This document shows, in pieces, positions 47,493 through 58,700 of a DNA stretch of 64,000 nt (the stretch's first letter is position 1; every line of letters begins with the position of its first letter). Source of the DNA: Carya illinoinensis (lineage: Eukaryota > Streptophyta > Magnoliopsida > Fagales > Juglandaceae); contig NC_056761.1 in NCBI RefSeq assembly GCF_018687715.1, positions 17,126,001-17,190,000 of the forward strand. Direction: 5' to 3'. A program made the position numbers and the translations under genes. The notes beneath the pieces were generated by a model that saw nothing but the letters and a program-made list of their open reading frames with translations, made no database searches and had not been told where the DNA came from.

Positions 47493-50400
47493 ATGAGTCC
47501 TACTGATAAATTTTTTATCTTTGAGATAAATAATAGAGATGTATGTCTGGCTGACAGTGCTACAACTCACACAATTCTTAATGATACAAAATATTTTCAA
47601 AATCTAACATTAAGTAAAATCTGCGTTCATACCATACCTGGTTCATCAAATCTAATTGAAGGCTCTGAAGGAACTTATATTATGTTGCTTAATGGCACCA
47701 AATTTTGTATTAATGATGCTCTATTTTCTTCATGATCTAGAAGAAATTTATTGAGTTTTAAATATATATGTCGTAATAGTTGTCATATTGAAACTACCAA
47801 CGAAGACAATAAAGAGCATATTCTCATTACTAAAATAATTTCGAGTCAGAATCTCGTATTAGAAAAACTGTTTGCTCTCTTTTCTGGATTGTATTATACA
47901 GAAATAAGAACAATTGAATCACATGTGGTAATGCACCAGAAGTGCATTGATCCCAAAATATTTATGATTTGGCAGCATGATCGCCTTGAACATCCAAAAT
48001 CAATAATGATGAGGCAAATAATTGATAATTTGTATAGGCATCACCCAAATAATCAGAAGATTATCTTACCCAATGAATATCCATGCTCTGCATGTTCTCA
48101 GGATAAATTGATTATCAAACCATCTCTCTCAAAAGTTGTTTTTAAATCTCCGTCATTTTTACAAAGGATTCATTGTGATATATGTGTGCTTATTTAACCA
48201 CCAATTGGACCGTTTAGATACTTTATGGTTTTAATTGATGCATCAAGTCGATGGTCACATGTTTGTCTACTTTCTACTAGAAATATTGCATTTGCTAAAC
48301 TTCTTGCCCAAATAATTAAACTACGAACACAATTCCCTGATTATCCAATTAAAACTATTCAATTAGATAATGCAGGTGAATTTACATTTCAAGCTTTTGA
48401 TAACTATTGCATGTTAATAGGAATAGATGTTGAACATCCAGTTGCCCACGTATACTCAAAATGGTTTAGTTGAATCATTAATTAAAAAGCTTCAACTAAT
48501 CGCTAGACTTTTACTTATGAAATCAAAACTTCTTATTTTTGTTTAGGGACATGCTATACTTTATGCAGCATCGTTGATTCGAGTTAGGCTATCAGCATAT
48601 CACAAATATTCTCCATTGCAGCTTGCATTTGGTCAACAACCAAATTTTTGCCATCTTCATATTTTTGGATGTACGGTATATGTTCCAATTGCACCTCCAC
48701 AACTTACAAAGACGGATCCTCAATGTAGACTTGAGATATATGTTGGGTTTGATTTTTCATCTATTATTAAATACCTCGAGCCTCTTACTGGGAATATGTT
48801 TAAGGTACGTTTTGAGGATTGTCATTTTGACAAATCTATTTTTCTAATATTGGGTAATGAGAAGTCGGTGCCTAAAACATGATAGAAAATTACTTGGGAA
48901 AAAAATCTCTGTCCCAATTTGATTCTCGTACGAATGAATGTAAACTAGAGGTTCAAAAGATTATTTATTTGCAAAGTGTTGCAAATCAATTACCGGATGT
49001 ATTTATTGACACTAAATGTGTGGTAAAATCATATATTCCTGCTGTTAATATTCCAGCAAGGATTGCAGTCCCTGAAGGACAAGTTATCAAAACAACAATA
49101 AGTCAGTCTAAGATACACCTTAAGCGTGGATGACCTATTGGTACAAAAGATAAAATTCATCTAAAGAGAAAAATACAAAATAAATTTGGTACTCCTGAAG
49201 AGTATATACCCACAACACAAGCCATATAAGTAATTGATGCTCCTGAAGAGAGAAAATCTCCTGAAAAAGAACCTCCTGAAGAGGTATTTAATGAAATGTC
49301 TTCCCTTGAAGAGGGATAGATACCTGAAAATAACGAGATCTCGATACATTTCATGAGTACTGGAGAAAGTTTGGATAGAAATAAAATTGTTGTCGATAAC
49401 ATATTTTCATATAAAATAGGCCTTGACATTACCAAAAGTAATGAAGAAATTGAGCCAAGAACTGTCGAAAAATGTCGACATAAAAATGACTGGCCCAAAT
49501 GGAAATCAGTTATTGAAACTGAATTAAACTCTCTAGCAAAGCGAGAGGTCTTTGGACCAATTGTACAAACGCCAAAGGGTGCAATGTCTGTTGGATATAA
49601 ATGAGTATTTATGCGTAAGCGTAATGAGAGCAATGAAATTGTGCGATATAAAGCACGACTTGTTGCACAAGATTTCCTGCAGAAACCAGGGATTGATTAT
49701 GAGGAAACATACTCTTCTGTTATGGATGCAATCACATTCATATTTTTGATTAGTTTGGTAGTTACAAAAAGATTGGATATGTAGTTGATGGATGTGGTTA
49801 CTGTATATTTATATGAATCATTGGATCATGGCATATATATGAAATCCCTAAAGGATATAAAATTCCTGAAACTTCTAATCTGAATACATCCAAAAATATA
49901 TATTCTATTAAATTCAAATATCTTTATATGGGTTAAAACAATCCAGACACATGTGGTATAAACGCCTTAGCGAATATCTATTGAAAGAAGGATTTGAGAA
50001 TAATCCAATATGCCTATGTGTTTTTATTAAGAAATTAGACTCTAGATTTATTATTATTGCGGTTTATGTTGATGATCTAAATTTTGTTGGAACTCTTGAA
50101 GATATTAGAAGAACTGTTACATATTTAAAGAATGAATTTGTATTGAAAGATTTTGGCAAAACGAAATTTTGTCTCGGCCTGCAGCTCGAACATTTGCAAA
50201 ATAGAATTCTCATTCATCAGTCAAATTATATAGAGAAAGTCTTGAAGCACTTTTACATGACAAAGCTCATCTCTTGAGTACTCCAATGGTTGTTCGATCA
50301 TTTGATATGTAGAAAGATCCATTTCGTCCTTGTGAAGACGATGAAGAAATTCATGGTCCTGAAATACCTTATCTCAGTGCAATTGGAGCCTTGATGTATC

Positions 50401-51085
50401 TTGCAAATTGCATTTAGTCTGATAATGCATTTTCAGTTAATTTACTTGCAAGATATAGTTTCACACCAACTCAAAGACATTGGAATGACATTAAACATGT
50501 TATTCGATACATTTGAGGTACGGTTGATATGTGATTATTTTATCAACATGGATTAAGTCAGCAATTAGTTGGATATGCGGATGCAGGTTATTTTTCATAT
50601 CCACACAGAGGTAGATCTCAAACTAGATATGTATTTACTTATGAAAATTCTACTATATCATGGAGATCTATCAAGTAAACACTATCTGCTACCTCTTCAA
50701 ATCACTCAGAGATCATTGCAATTCATGAAGCAAGTCGAGAATGTATTTGGCTAAGATCCGAGATTCAACATATTCAAAAAAAGCGTGGTCTTCCAGTGAT
50801 TAATGATAGTCTAACAATTTTATACGAAGATAATGCTGCTTGTATTACTCAAATTAGAGGAGGATATATCAAAGGTGATAGAATCAAACATATTTCATCT
50901 AAATTCTTTTATACCTATGAATTTTAGGAGAAATGTGAAATTAATGTCAAGTAGATACGGTCAAGTGATAATCTGGCAGATTTATTCACTAAAGCATTAC
51001 TAACTGCAACATTTAAGAAAATTACGCAGAATATTAGAATGCGAAGACTTGAAGACCTATTATCATACACTTTTCAGGGGGAGTA
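47493..51085 (+). pseudogene. Copia pol (protease, integrase, RT, RNase H), disrupted
   Basis: The protease region reads VCLADSATTHTIL near 47545 (here DSA where DSG or DTG is usual). The integrase has a HH-CC-like zinc region (HDRLEHPKS ... CSACSQDK) and a catalytic core with VLIDASSRWSHV and IQLDNAGEFTFQAF. RT parts are RYKARLVAQDF, ETYSSV and FIIIAVYVDDLNFVGT with the YVDD catalytic motif (about 50070). RNase H includes YADAG, ISWRS, YEDNAAC and LADLFTKAL. Frames change and stops occur between most parts. Dead pol gene of a Copia element. Confidence 0.85.
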
Positions 51086-51431
51086 AATGTTTTGAAAACT
51101 TGTGCTGATTGTACTTTTTTTCTTTCGCTAAGGTTTTATCCCACTGGGTTTTCATTTGCAAGGTTTTAATGAGGTAATTTTAAAGCACTTGGTAGTACAC
51201 ATGAATGTTGTACTCTTTTTCTTTAGAGTTCCACTTTTAAACGGTCCGTCTGCTATTGAGGCATAAACAGCCAACTATAGAATTGTGCCACATCATCAAT
51301 TATAGAGACTCTATAATAAACTCATTACACTAGATTTCCTTTACCAAAATAACTCTACTGCAACTCACCAACTCTACTTTTCATTTCCTCTCTGTAACTC
51401 ACCAATTTCACTTTTTTCATTCCGTTTTGCC

Positions 51432-51722
51432 ATGGAAGTCTTTCCCAAGCTCTTCATCATCTTTTCACTTCTCGCTCTTGTTTCCGCTGACCTCCTACAC
51501 CATTTGGAATTAGTTCAACTATTTTCTCTGTACATTATCATCATCCTCTTTCAAACAGAAAAAGTTGTTAATCCACAACAACGCCGGTGGCAAGTGGAGC
51601 TGCAGCTGGGTACCATAACCAATTCAAGCCATATATATTGCAGAATTAGTGTGTGCGAGGGGGGGGGGGGGGGGGTGTGGGGGGGGGGGGGGGAAGGATT
51701 TGGTGGCTTTTTTATTCTGTGA
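51432..51722 (+). CDS. Signal-peptide ORF inside the Copia element, possible captured host sequence
   Basis: A 96-codon ORF lies after pol and before the 3' LTR. It starts MEVFPKLFIIFSLLALVSA, a convincing secretory signal peptide, then DLLHHLELVQLFSL. The second half (NPQQRRWQVELQLGTITNSS) and the G-rich end, which runs through two long G tracts (51659-51675 and 51680-51693), look non-coding. The preceding bases have a 5'-leader look with repeated AACTCACCAA. A further intron-acceptor-like TTATTGGCAG lies at 51781-51790. Copia elements do not normally encode such a protein. I do not recognise the source gene. It may be only a fragment of a first exon. Confidence 0.4.
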   Translation: MEVFPKLFIIFSLLALVSADLLHHLELVQLFSLYIIIILFQTEKVVNPQQRRWQVELQLGTITNSSHIYCRISVCEGGGGGVWGGGGEGFGGFFIL

Positions 51723-51927
51723 AGTTGGTCTGTGGTGCGGTATAACGGAAATAAAGTGAAACTCATACGTGTCATTTTTTTATTGGCAGGCTGTTATTTG
51801 AAGAAAAACAGAAGGACCGGTTGAAAGTTTTTCTCTTTTCTTTATCCATTGGTTTTTTCCACTAGGTTTTTCTTTGGCAAGATCTTAAGGATGTATATTT
51901 TTTATGTACGGTCATCCAAGGGGGGAG

Positions 51928-52163
51928 TGTTATAAAGTTATTTGTATGACCATTTTTAGCTATAAATTAAGACTATCTTTAGCCATCAACTAATACCATT
52001 TAGCCATCAATTAAGACTATTGAGCTATCAATTAAGACTTAAGTTATACCTAAACTCCTTTGTACTTTTATATATGGGTATAATTCACTTGTATATGTTC
52101 AAGTTTTGTATTGAATAACAACTCTTTTTCTTGCAATATCATTTCTCTTTTAGTTTCATAACA
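51928..52163 (+). repeat. 3' LTR of the Copia element
   Basis: 236 bp, TG...CA, diverged from the 5' LTR by substitutions and small indels; preceded by the purine tract CCAAGGGGGGAG. Confidence 0.93.
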
Positions 52164-52168
52164 GTATT

Positions 52169-52975
52169 TATAATTTTAGTTACAAAGTTCATTTTGTTAA
52201 TTTTTCTTTTTAATTTCATAATTTTCAGCATATCAATAACTAACATATAAAGAAATAAGTTTTTCTTAAATACATTTATCATTTTCTATATTAAAATTGC
52301 GGAACATAAAAGACAAACCGGTAACTTTAAACAATAAATTGAGAAAATCTACAAATATAATGTATGATCTCCAAGAACAATAACAACTAATAGAATTCAT
52401 GGATCAACGTTCAAAATAACTACACTTGTCATCACATATCTCAACCTATTTAATAGAATGCTGAAAACCCTATCTTAACCTCCGGACCAAAACATGTACC
52501 TCACATAATTTCACAGATAAACAAGGATAACTAGATGTTCCGAAAGAAAGAGATCCACCTGAGAAATCCTTAACATTAACCTTGCAGACATTGGAAATAT
52601 ATGATATATCCAGCCAAGAGAAATCTGATTGTAATACACATAGCTATCTTCACTTGCATCCCTAGCATTTTCCATTCTAACCCTGTTTTGGTTACAACAA
52701 ACACCAATTCATTCTCTTATAAGTGGCCATTTCGTCACAAGTACCTTGTCATGAATAAGCATTTTTCTTGTAGAGTGCAATTAAGAATGTGAAGAAACAT
52801 AAAATGCTATAGATAAGTGGACTTCAAAATATTAATCATGCAATAGTCCATATTAAAGTGCTAACACAGCCAAAATGGTCAGCACAAATTTATAAGGTAA
52901 ATGACCAAATATACAAATGCATCATTAAAAAGAAACACAAACATTGCAATCTGAGAATAATGCATGATGCTTTAT
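52169..52975. other. Intergenic / 3' flank of the minus-strand gene
   Basis: No coding region supported. Confidence 0.5.
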
Positions 52976-53775
52976 TTATTTACTCTGTGCTTCTAGGAAA
53001 GCAGTGAAGTCCTCCCTTGCCTTGAGCAATCGAGGCGAAATGCATAAAGTTGGCGAGTCAGGGCACGGCGTAGAGAAACGAACATGGCGAAGAGAAGATT
53101 CATCTGATCTCGTGCCATTCTTCTTTAAAATTCCTTTACGATGTTTGTCGAAGACAAAAGCTGCTGTCACCGTTGAATTTGCATCGTCAGTAACGCTACT
53201 TCGGATCAACTCAATGGCAGATCGAAGTACAAATGCTTGGAGTCTCCATTTTCATCACTGCCACGACATATGGCCGATGAAGCCCAGGACCCACATTCGA
53301 ATTTTTCCATGGAAACTGTCCTTGATATGACCTCTCCGATCGCTACTTCTTCATTCCCGGGACTTACTCCGTTTCCCGTGCAAAACACTTGCAAGAACAG
53401 GCACAGAAGATCACAATTGAAACCCTTTTCGCAAGGTTCCATGTTCCTGTCTTCTTCAACGGCAGCATCTGGTTTAGGCAGCCTACGCGTCAGTTCATCC
53501 GCAGGAGCCCTTCTTCTTCCTTCACCGCATGACTTGCTTCTTTGTAACATAGATTCTGCAGATAATTGCTTGTTGGGAACTGGATTTTCCTGATCTGCAG
53601 AATAGTGATTATGATGATCAGCAAGATCATGATTGGTATCATGACCAGGATTCACTTTGTTTTCGTTTCTCCAAATATTTTTCAACATAATCAGCCAAAT
53701 ATGGGCTACCTTGGGAGTCTGCTGCAGCTTTAACAACATGGGTTTTGGGCCTGCAACATGAGGCTGCAGCCTGCA
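52976..53775 (-). pseudogene. Uncharacterised plant protein gene with two apparent frameshifts
   Basis: Protein-like sequence runs through three frames. First (about 53770-53650) THVVKAAADSQGSPYLADYV then EKYLEKRKQ. Second (53680-53206) PVPNKQLSAESMLQRSKSCG, RAPADELTRRL, GEVISRTVSMEKFECGSWAS and DSKHLYFDLP. Third (53215-52976) LIRSSVTDDANSTVTAAFVF, GILKKN, RHVRFSTPCPDSPTLCISPR and KAREDFTAFLEAQSK, then stop. The wording fits a plant-specific family I have seen without a known function (ending ISPRL-KAREDF-AFLEAQ). The second break looks like one missing base near 53212, and the first is near 53650. The otherwise well-kept sequence suggests either a very young pseudogene or sequencing/assembly indels. 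An upstream exon may exist; an acceptor-like ATTGCAG lies near 53772. Confidence 0.65.
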
Positions 53776-53934
53776 ATATTAATATAATTATAAATTTATA
53801 AGCTTATTGATCCCTTTCTCATTAATGGACATGGAAACCTCACATTATTTTTCTATAGGTTTCTTCCACATAATAAAACATTGTTGATTGTTCTAATCTC
53901 CAAACTCCAAAGTATATATTATTAATTGAGCAAT

Positions 53935-54075
53935 GCTACATACAGTTACTTTTGCGTATTCCCTGTGCACTCCACTGATATGATTGGCTGGATTAATTTT
54001 TTTTTTAATATTCAACCAATCATATCATTGGAGTGCACAAAAGAGTGCGCGAAAATGACTGCACATAGAATTTTT
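53935..54075. mobile_element. Palindromic MITE
   Basis: GCTACATACAGTTACTTTTG..CACTCCACTGATATGATTGG is followed by a T-rich loop and the inverse CCAATCATATCATTGGAGTG..CGAAAATGACTGCACATAG. The arms are about 60 bp and about 80% matched. It shares arms with 44868-45000. Confidence 0.75.
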
Positions 54076-55666
54076 GTTATTAATAATATATTTTTCCAGA
54101 TATTTTTTGTTTATTTTTTTATCCCCTGTGACTGTGTACAACTACTCCTATATGCCAGCCAATTAATCTTTAACATAAGTGTTCTAGATTCAATGCAGAA
54201 TACCAAGAACTAAAAGATGGATTTCACTCAAGGTTGGCTAGCTAAATAAGTAAAGCATGGCATACTCAAAAGGCTTTTCAAGGGACTCAAACAAGCTGGC
54301 TTAATCGGTTGGAGGCTTGGAGCTCCATATTAAAAGTGAGTCAACCAGGGTTTTGATATTTTCTTAAACAAAAACAAGTTCACTTGCATGCACGATATAT
54401 ATGTGATGGGAGACGAGTTGGGAAACTTATAATATTGGAGGAGCTGATTCCCACTATTTCACCTTGGGATCGTAGCATGCATATTGTGATCTAAAATGTT
54501 TTAACTTTGTGTGTAGAGACTAGAGACTGCTCCTCCACTTTCTTCTTGATCTGCTCCAACCCCACATACATATAATCCCAAATCTATATTCTAGAAGAAG
54601 AAAATATGATTGAAATATATGTGGTATATGCCTGCTGAAAAGTCCATAAAAAATGGTTTTGTGTTGATGAATTAATCTCACGTTACCTTTAATTTAGATA
54701 AGGTCTTTGGCATGTTTATAAGGTTGAAGTAAATTTTTCTTTTTGAACGCGCTTTATGATATGAGTTAGGCTCATGAATTTCAAGACCTTGTCCACAGGA
54801 AATGTGAAATTTATTTCTCAAAATTTTGTTCAACCAAGGAAAAGAAAAATCAGCCTCTTAACTAATATATCTATTGTTCATTTTGTGGCTAAACGATAAT
54901 CATGAAATATTTTCCTCAACAATTTGAGAGCAAGCTAATATATTCTTAATAAAAGCATATAAGATGTATGAGTAGGTTTAAGGGACCAAACCAATCATCT
55001 TTATGCTGATAAAAAAACTTCCCCCCCTCCCAAAAAATAAATAAAATAAAATAAAAATGGACTATTGAAGTAGTGCTCATGTTCTGTGACATTTTGGCCC
55101 ATGAGCAAGAAAAGGGCCCCGTGAAATGCCACTTATAAAGCAGGCCCAATTTTGACTTCGAACTTTGAAGTATAACCATGGCAGCAGGAAGGAGGCCAGC
55201 TTGGTTTCCACTTTCCCCAACAGGGGGTTACAAACCTCCACAACAACCAGTTTAGGCGATTATTTTGAGAAATAAATTTGGGCGAGAAAGAACTATTATG
55301 GACTTAGATAAACTCGAGCATTTAGGCACATCACTAATACCTATAATTTGTTTGATATGTTTGTACGTGTACGTTGGCGTACGTTTTTCCCTATCATCTT
55401 TGGCCAGGTTTTATTATAGTTAAACATCATTGTTCTAAAGCTGCCCGTGCCGATTATGACCAGTGTATTTAACCAGGTTGCATGGTAGAGTTCAACCATT
55501 GGGTTTTGACCCATGTGGTCCAGTTCTGACCGAGATCGGATCATAATATTTTATAATATTATTTTAATATTTATTTAAAAAATGAAATTTTATTTTTCTT
55601 TCATGAATGTACTCTTATTGTATAATAAATGCATGACTTATTTAAGTTGCTTTTGGCTCTTAATAT
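54076..55666. other. Intergenic, no gene seen
   Basis: No coding region, RNA gene or clear repeat ends recognised. Confidence 0.55.
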
Positions 55667-55735
55667 TATAAATTTGAATTATTTTTTTTTTTTTTTGACA
55701 AGAACAATTCTCATTTCATTACTTAAGCAAACTGA

Positions 55736-58700
55736 TTACATAGAGTCACTAAGGACAGCACTCTTAATACAATTAGGAATAGACTCAAGATCAAAAATGT
55801 CATCTACCACGTTGAGGGCATCCTTGGCTAGCAAATGAGCAGCCATATTAGCATCCCTCTTTGTGTGTTCAATCTTCCAACTTGTAAAAGAATTCAGGAT
55901 AGATTTAGCCTCTTCGAGAATTAGACTTGCTTGGCTCCAGTCCCTGACTGAGTTTTTCATTTTGAGGACCACCTGCATTGAGTCTCCTTCAAGGACTAGC
56001 TCAGAGAAGCCACTATCTTTGCAAAACTGACTAGCCACCAGTAAGGCATAGGCCTCAGCATCAAGGGGTGATAATTTTAGCTTTCTGTTTGCCCTTACTG
56101 ACCCCAAAACTCTGCCTTGACAATCCCTTACTAAGCCTCCCATACCTATCACTCCCACTGAGGCATTAATAGCAGCATCCCAGTTAAGTTTTAGTTTACC
56201 TGCTGGGGGTTTTTTCCACTTCTGCACTGGATTGGGACACACAACAACACCATTAGACCTCTCCTTGGATTGGACTAGATGATATAACCTCAGGTCCTCT
56301 TTGGCCTTGACTAGAATAGAGTTAGGGTGTCTCGGGTCTTTTCCATGCACACTCTCATTTCTTCTGTTCCATATTAGTCTTGCAATCACACCAGCCATCT
56401 GAAGTTCATCTTTTGGAAGCTTTAGAGTTAATTGCTCCCAAATGTCTCTAAATAGGTCACATTGGATAGACATCTTCATTGTTTTAGTACTGGTTTGCCC
56501 CCACACATCCTTAGCTGCAGTGCATCCCCAAAGTGCATGGCCTGATGTCTCTCTTTCAACTCCACAGATTGGGCATAGGCTATGTTCTCTCAGTTTTCTC
56601 CTCTGCAGATTGTCAAAAGTGGGGAGAACCTCATTACATGCTCTCCAAAGGAAGCTTCTGACCGTGTGAGGGACCTGTAATTTCCACATAGACTTCCAGA
56701 ACTCACTCTGATCGTGTTCACTAGAAGTCCCTTCTTCCTCGAGGGAGAGAATTTGCCTATGTAAGTGGTATGCACTTTTTACTGAGAAGAGACCATTGTT
56801 TGTACCACACCAGATCAGCTTGTCCTCTCTGTTTCCCAAACTGATAGGGATGGATTTTATGAGATCCACCTGCTGTGTAGGGAACCATTGGTTGAGTAAG
56901 GTCTCATTCCATGTCTTCATCACAGGTTCTATAAGTTCTGATACCCATTCCACTCTGCTATCCCCATTGCTCCTGTTTCCTATAGATAAAGAGATAGACC
57001 TGGGTAACCATCTGTCCTCCCAGATCCTAACACTGTGACCATTTCCAATTCTCCATTGTAGGCCCTCTTTTAATAACTTTACTCCTGCCAGCATACTTCT
57101 CCAGGCCAAAGATGGTCTATAGCTCAGTTTAGCATGCAGTAGGTTTCCCGAGGGGAAGTACTTCTGCTTAAGCACTTGGGCAGAAAGGGAGCTAGGATTG
57201 GTGAGGATGTTCCAACCTTGCTTGGCCAGGAGGGCCAGGTTAAAGCTACTGAAGTTTCGAAATCCCAGCCCACCAAGGTCTTTTCTCTTGTTCAGTTTGT
57301 TCCACTTTACCCATTGAATCTTGGCATGATCTTCATTTGAGCCCCACCAGAATTTTCTCAACAATTGGTCCAATCTTCTTGTGATGGATTGAGGAAGTAA
57401 GAAGATCCCCATTGTGTAGGTAGGTATGGCCTGCAACACTGATTTAATAAGAACCTCTTTGCCAGCTGTTGAGAGGCATTTTGTCTTCCAGTTTGTTATT
57501 TTAGCCCAAGTCCTATCAATAAGGCTATGGAATGCAGCAGTTTTGGATCTTCCCACCATTGCAGGAAGCCCCAGATACTTGTCAAATGAACCAGTTGACT
57601 TGACTCCAGCAATACTCAGTATGATGTGCTGATTGTCTAGAGGAGTGTTGCTGCTGAAGAAAATGGAGGATTTCTCCTTGTTAAGTACCTGACCCGAGGC
57701 CCTCTCATAGATACTCAGAATTCTCATCAGCCTACTCCACTCAAGAGAATTTGACTTGCAAAAAATCATGCTGTCATCTGCAAAGAACAGGTGGCTTACT
57801 CTTTGGGGACCTTTCCCAATGGGAACACTAGATAGACTTCCCACTGCCTCAGCCCTTTGTAGCATGCAAGATAGAGCCTCAGCACATATGATAAACAGGT
57901 AAGGGGACAAGGGATCCCCTTGCCTTAGCCCTCTAGTTGGTTTGAAAGGGGCTTGAGGTTCACCATTCAGGAGAATGGAGTATGAGACAGTGGAAACACA
58001 GTTTAGGATGATAGAGATCCAGACTTGATCAAACCCCATCTTTTTCATCACTGCAGCCAAGAAATCCCACTCCACACGGTCATAAGCCTTGCTCATGTCG
58101 AGCTTTGTAGCCATGAATCCTGTCCTCCCTTTCATTCTAGTTGTCATTGAGTGGAGTGTTTCGTATGCCACCAATATGTTATCAGTGATAGCTCTGCCTG
58201 GTACAAAAGCACTTTGGTTTGAAGATATAAGCAGTGGTAGGACAAGCTTTAGTCTGTTAGAGAGCATTTTAGCAACAATTTTATAAATAACATTGCATAA
58301 ACTGATTGGTCTAAAGTCTTGGACTCTAGAGGGCTCTTTGATCTTAGGGATGAGAGTAATGTAGGTCTCATTAACTCCCTCCAAAGATTTTCCACAGTTT
58401 AGTATGTTAAGTGCAAACCTGCTCACTTCCTTGCCAAGAATATCCCAATGGGATTGATAAAACAATGCTGGGAATCCATCAGGGCCTGGGGACCCCATTC
58501 CTTTCATCTGAAACACAGCAGCCCTTACCTCATCTTCAGAGAATTTTTCTAGCAGCTTTTCATTCATAGATGGGGTAATTTTGTGGGGAAAATCTTCAAG
58601 ACACAAATCAATATCAGATGGGATTGATGTGGTGAACAAATCAGAGAAGAAAGTTGTAAAAATATCACCAATTTGCTGCTGCTGAGTGATTAGTGAGTTG

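Larger units (their letters stand above)
45889..52163 (+). mobile_element. Ty1/Copia LTR retrotransposon, complete structure, mutated ORFs
   Basis: Two 236-bp LTRs (45889-46124, 51928-52163), both TG...CA (start TGTTATAAAGTTATTTGTA, end TTTCATAACA), are flanked by a perfect 5-bp duplication GTATT (45884-45888, 52164-52168). A likely primer-binding site CGTTATCAGCACGAAAG follows the 5' LTR; a polypurine tract AAGGGGGGAG precedes the 3' LTR. Domain order gag, protease, integrase, RT, RNase H is that of Copia. The LTRs differ at many positions and by small indels, so the insertion is old. All ORFs carry stops. Unusually, about 850 bp lies between the end of pol and the 3' LTR. Confidence 0.93.
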
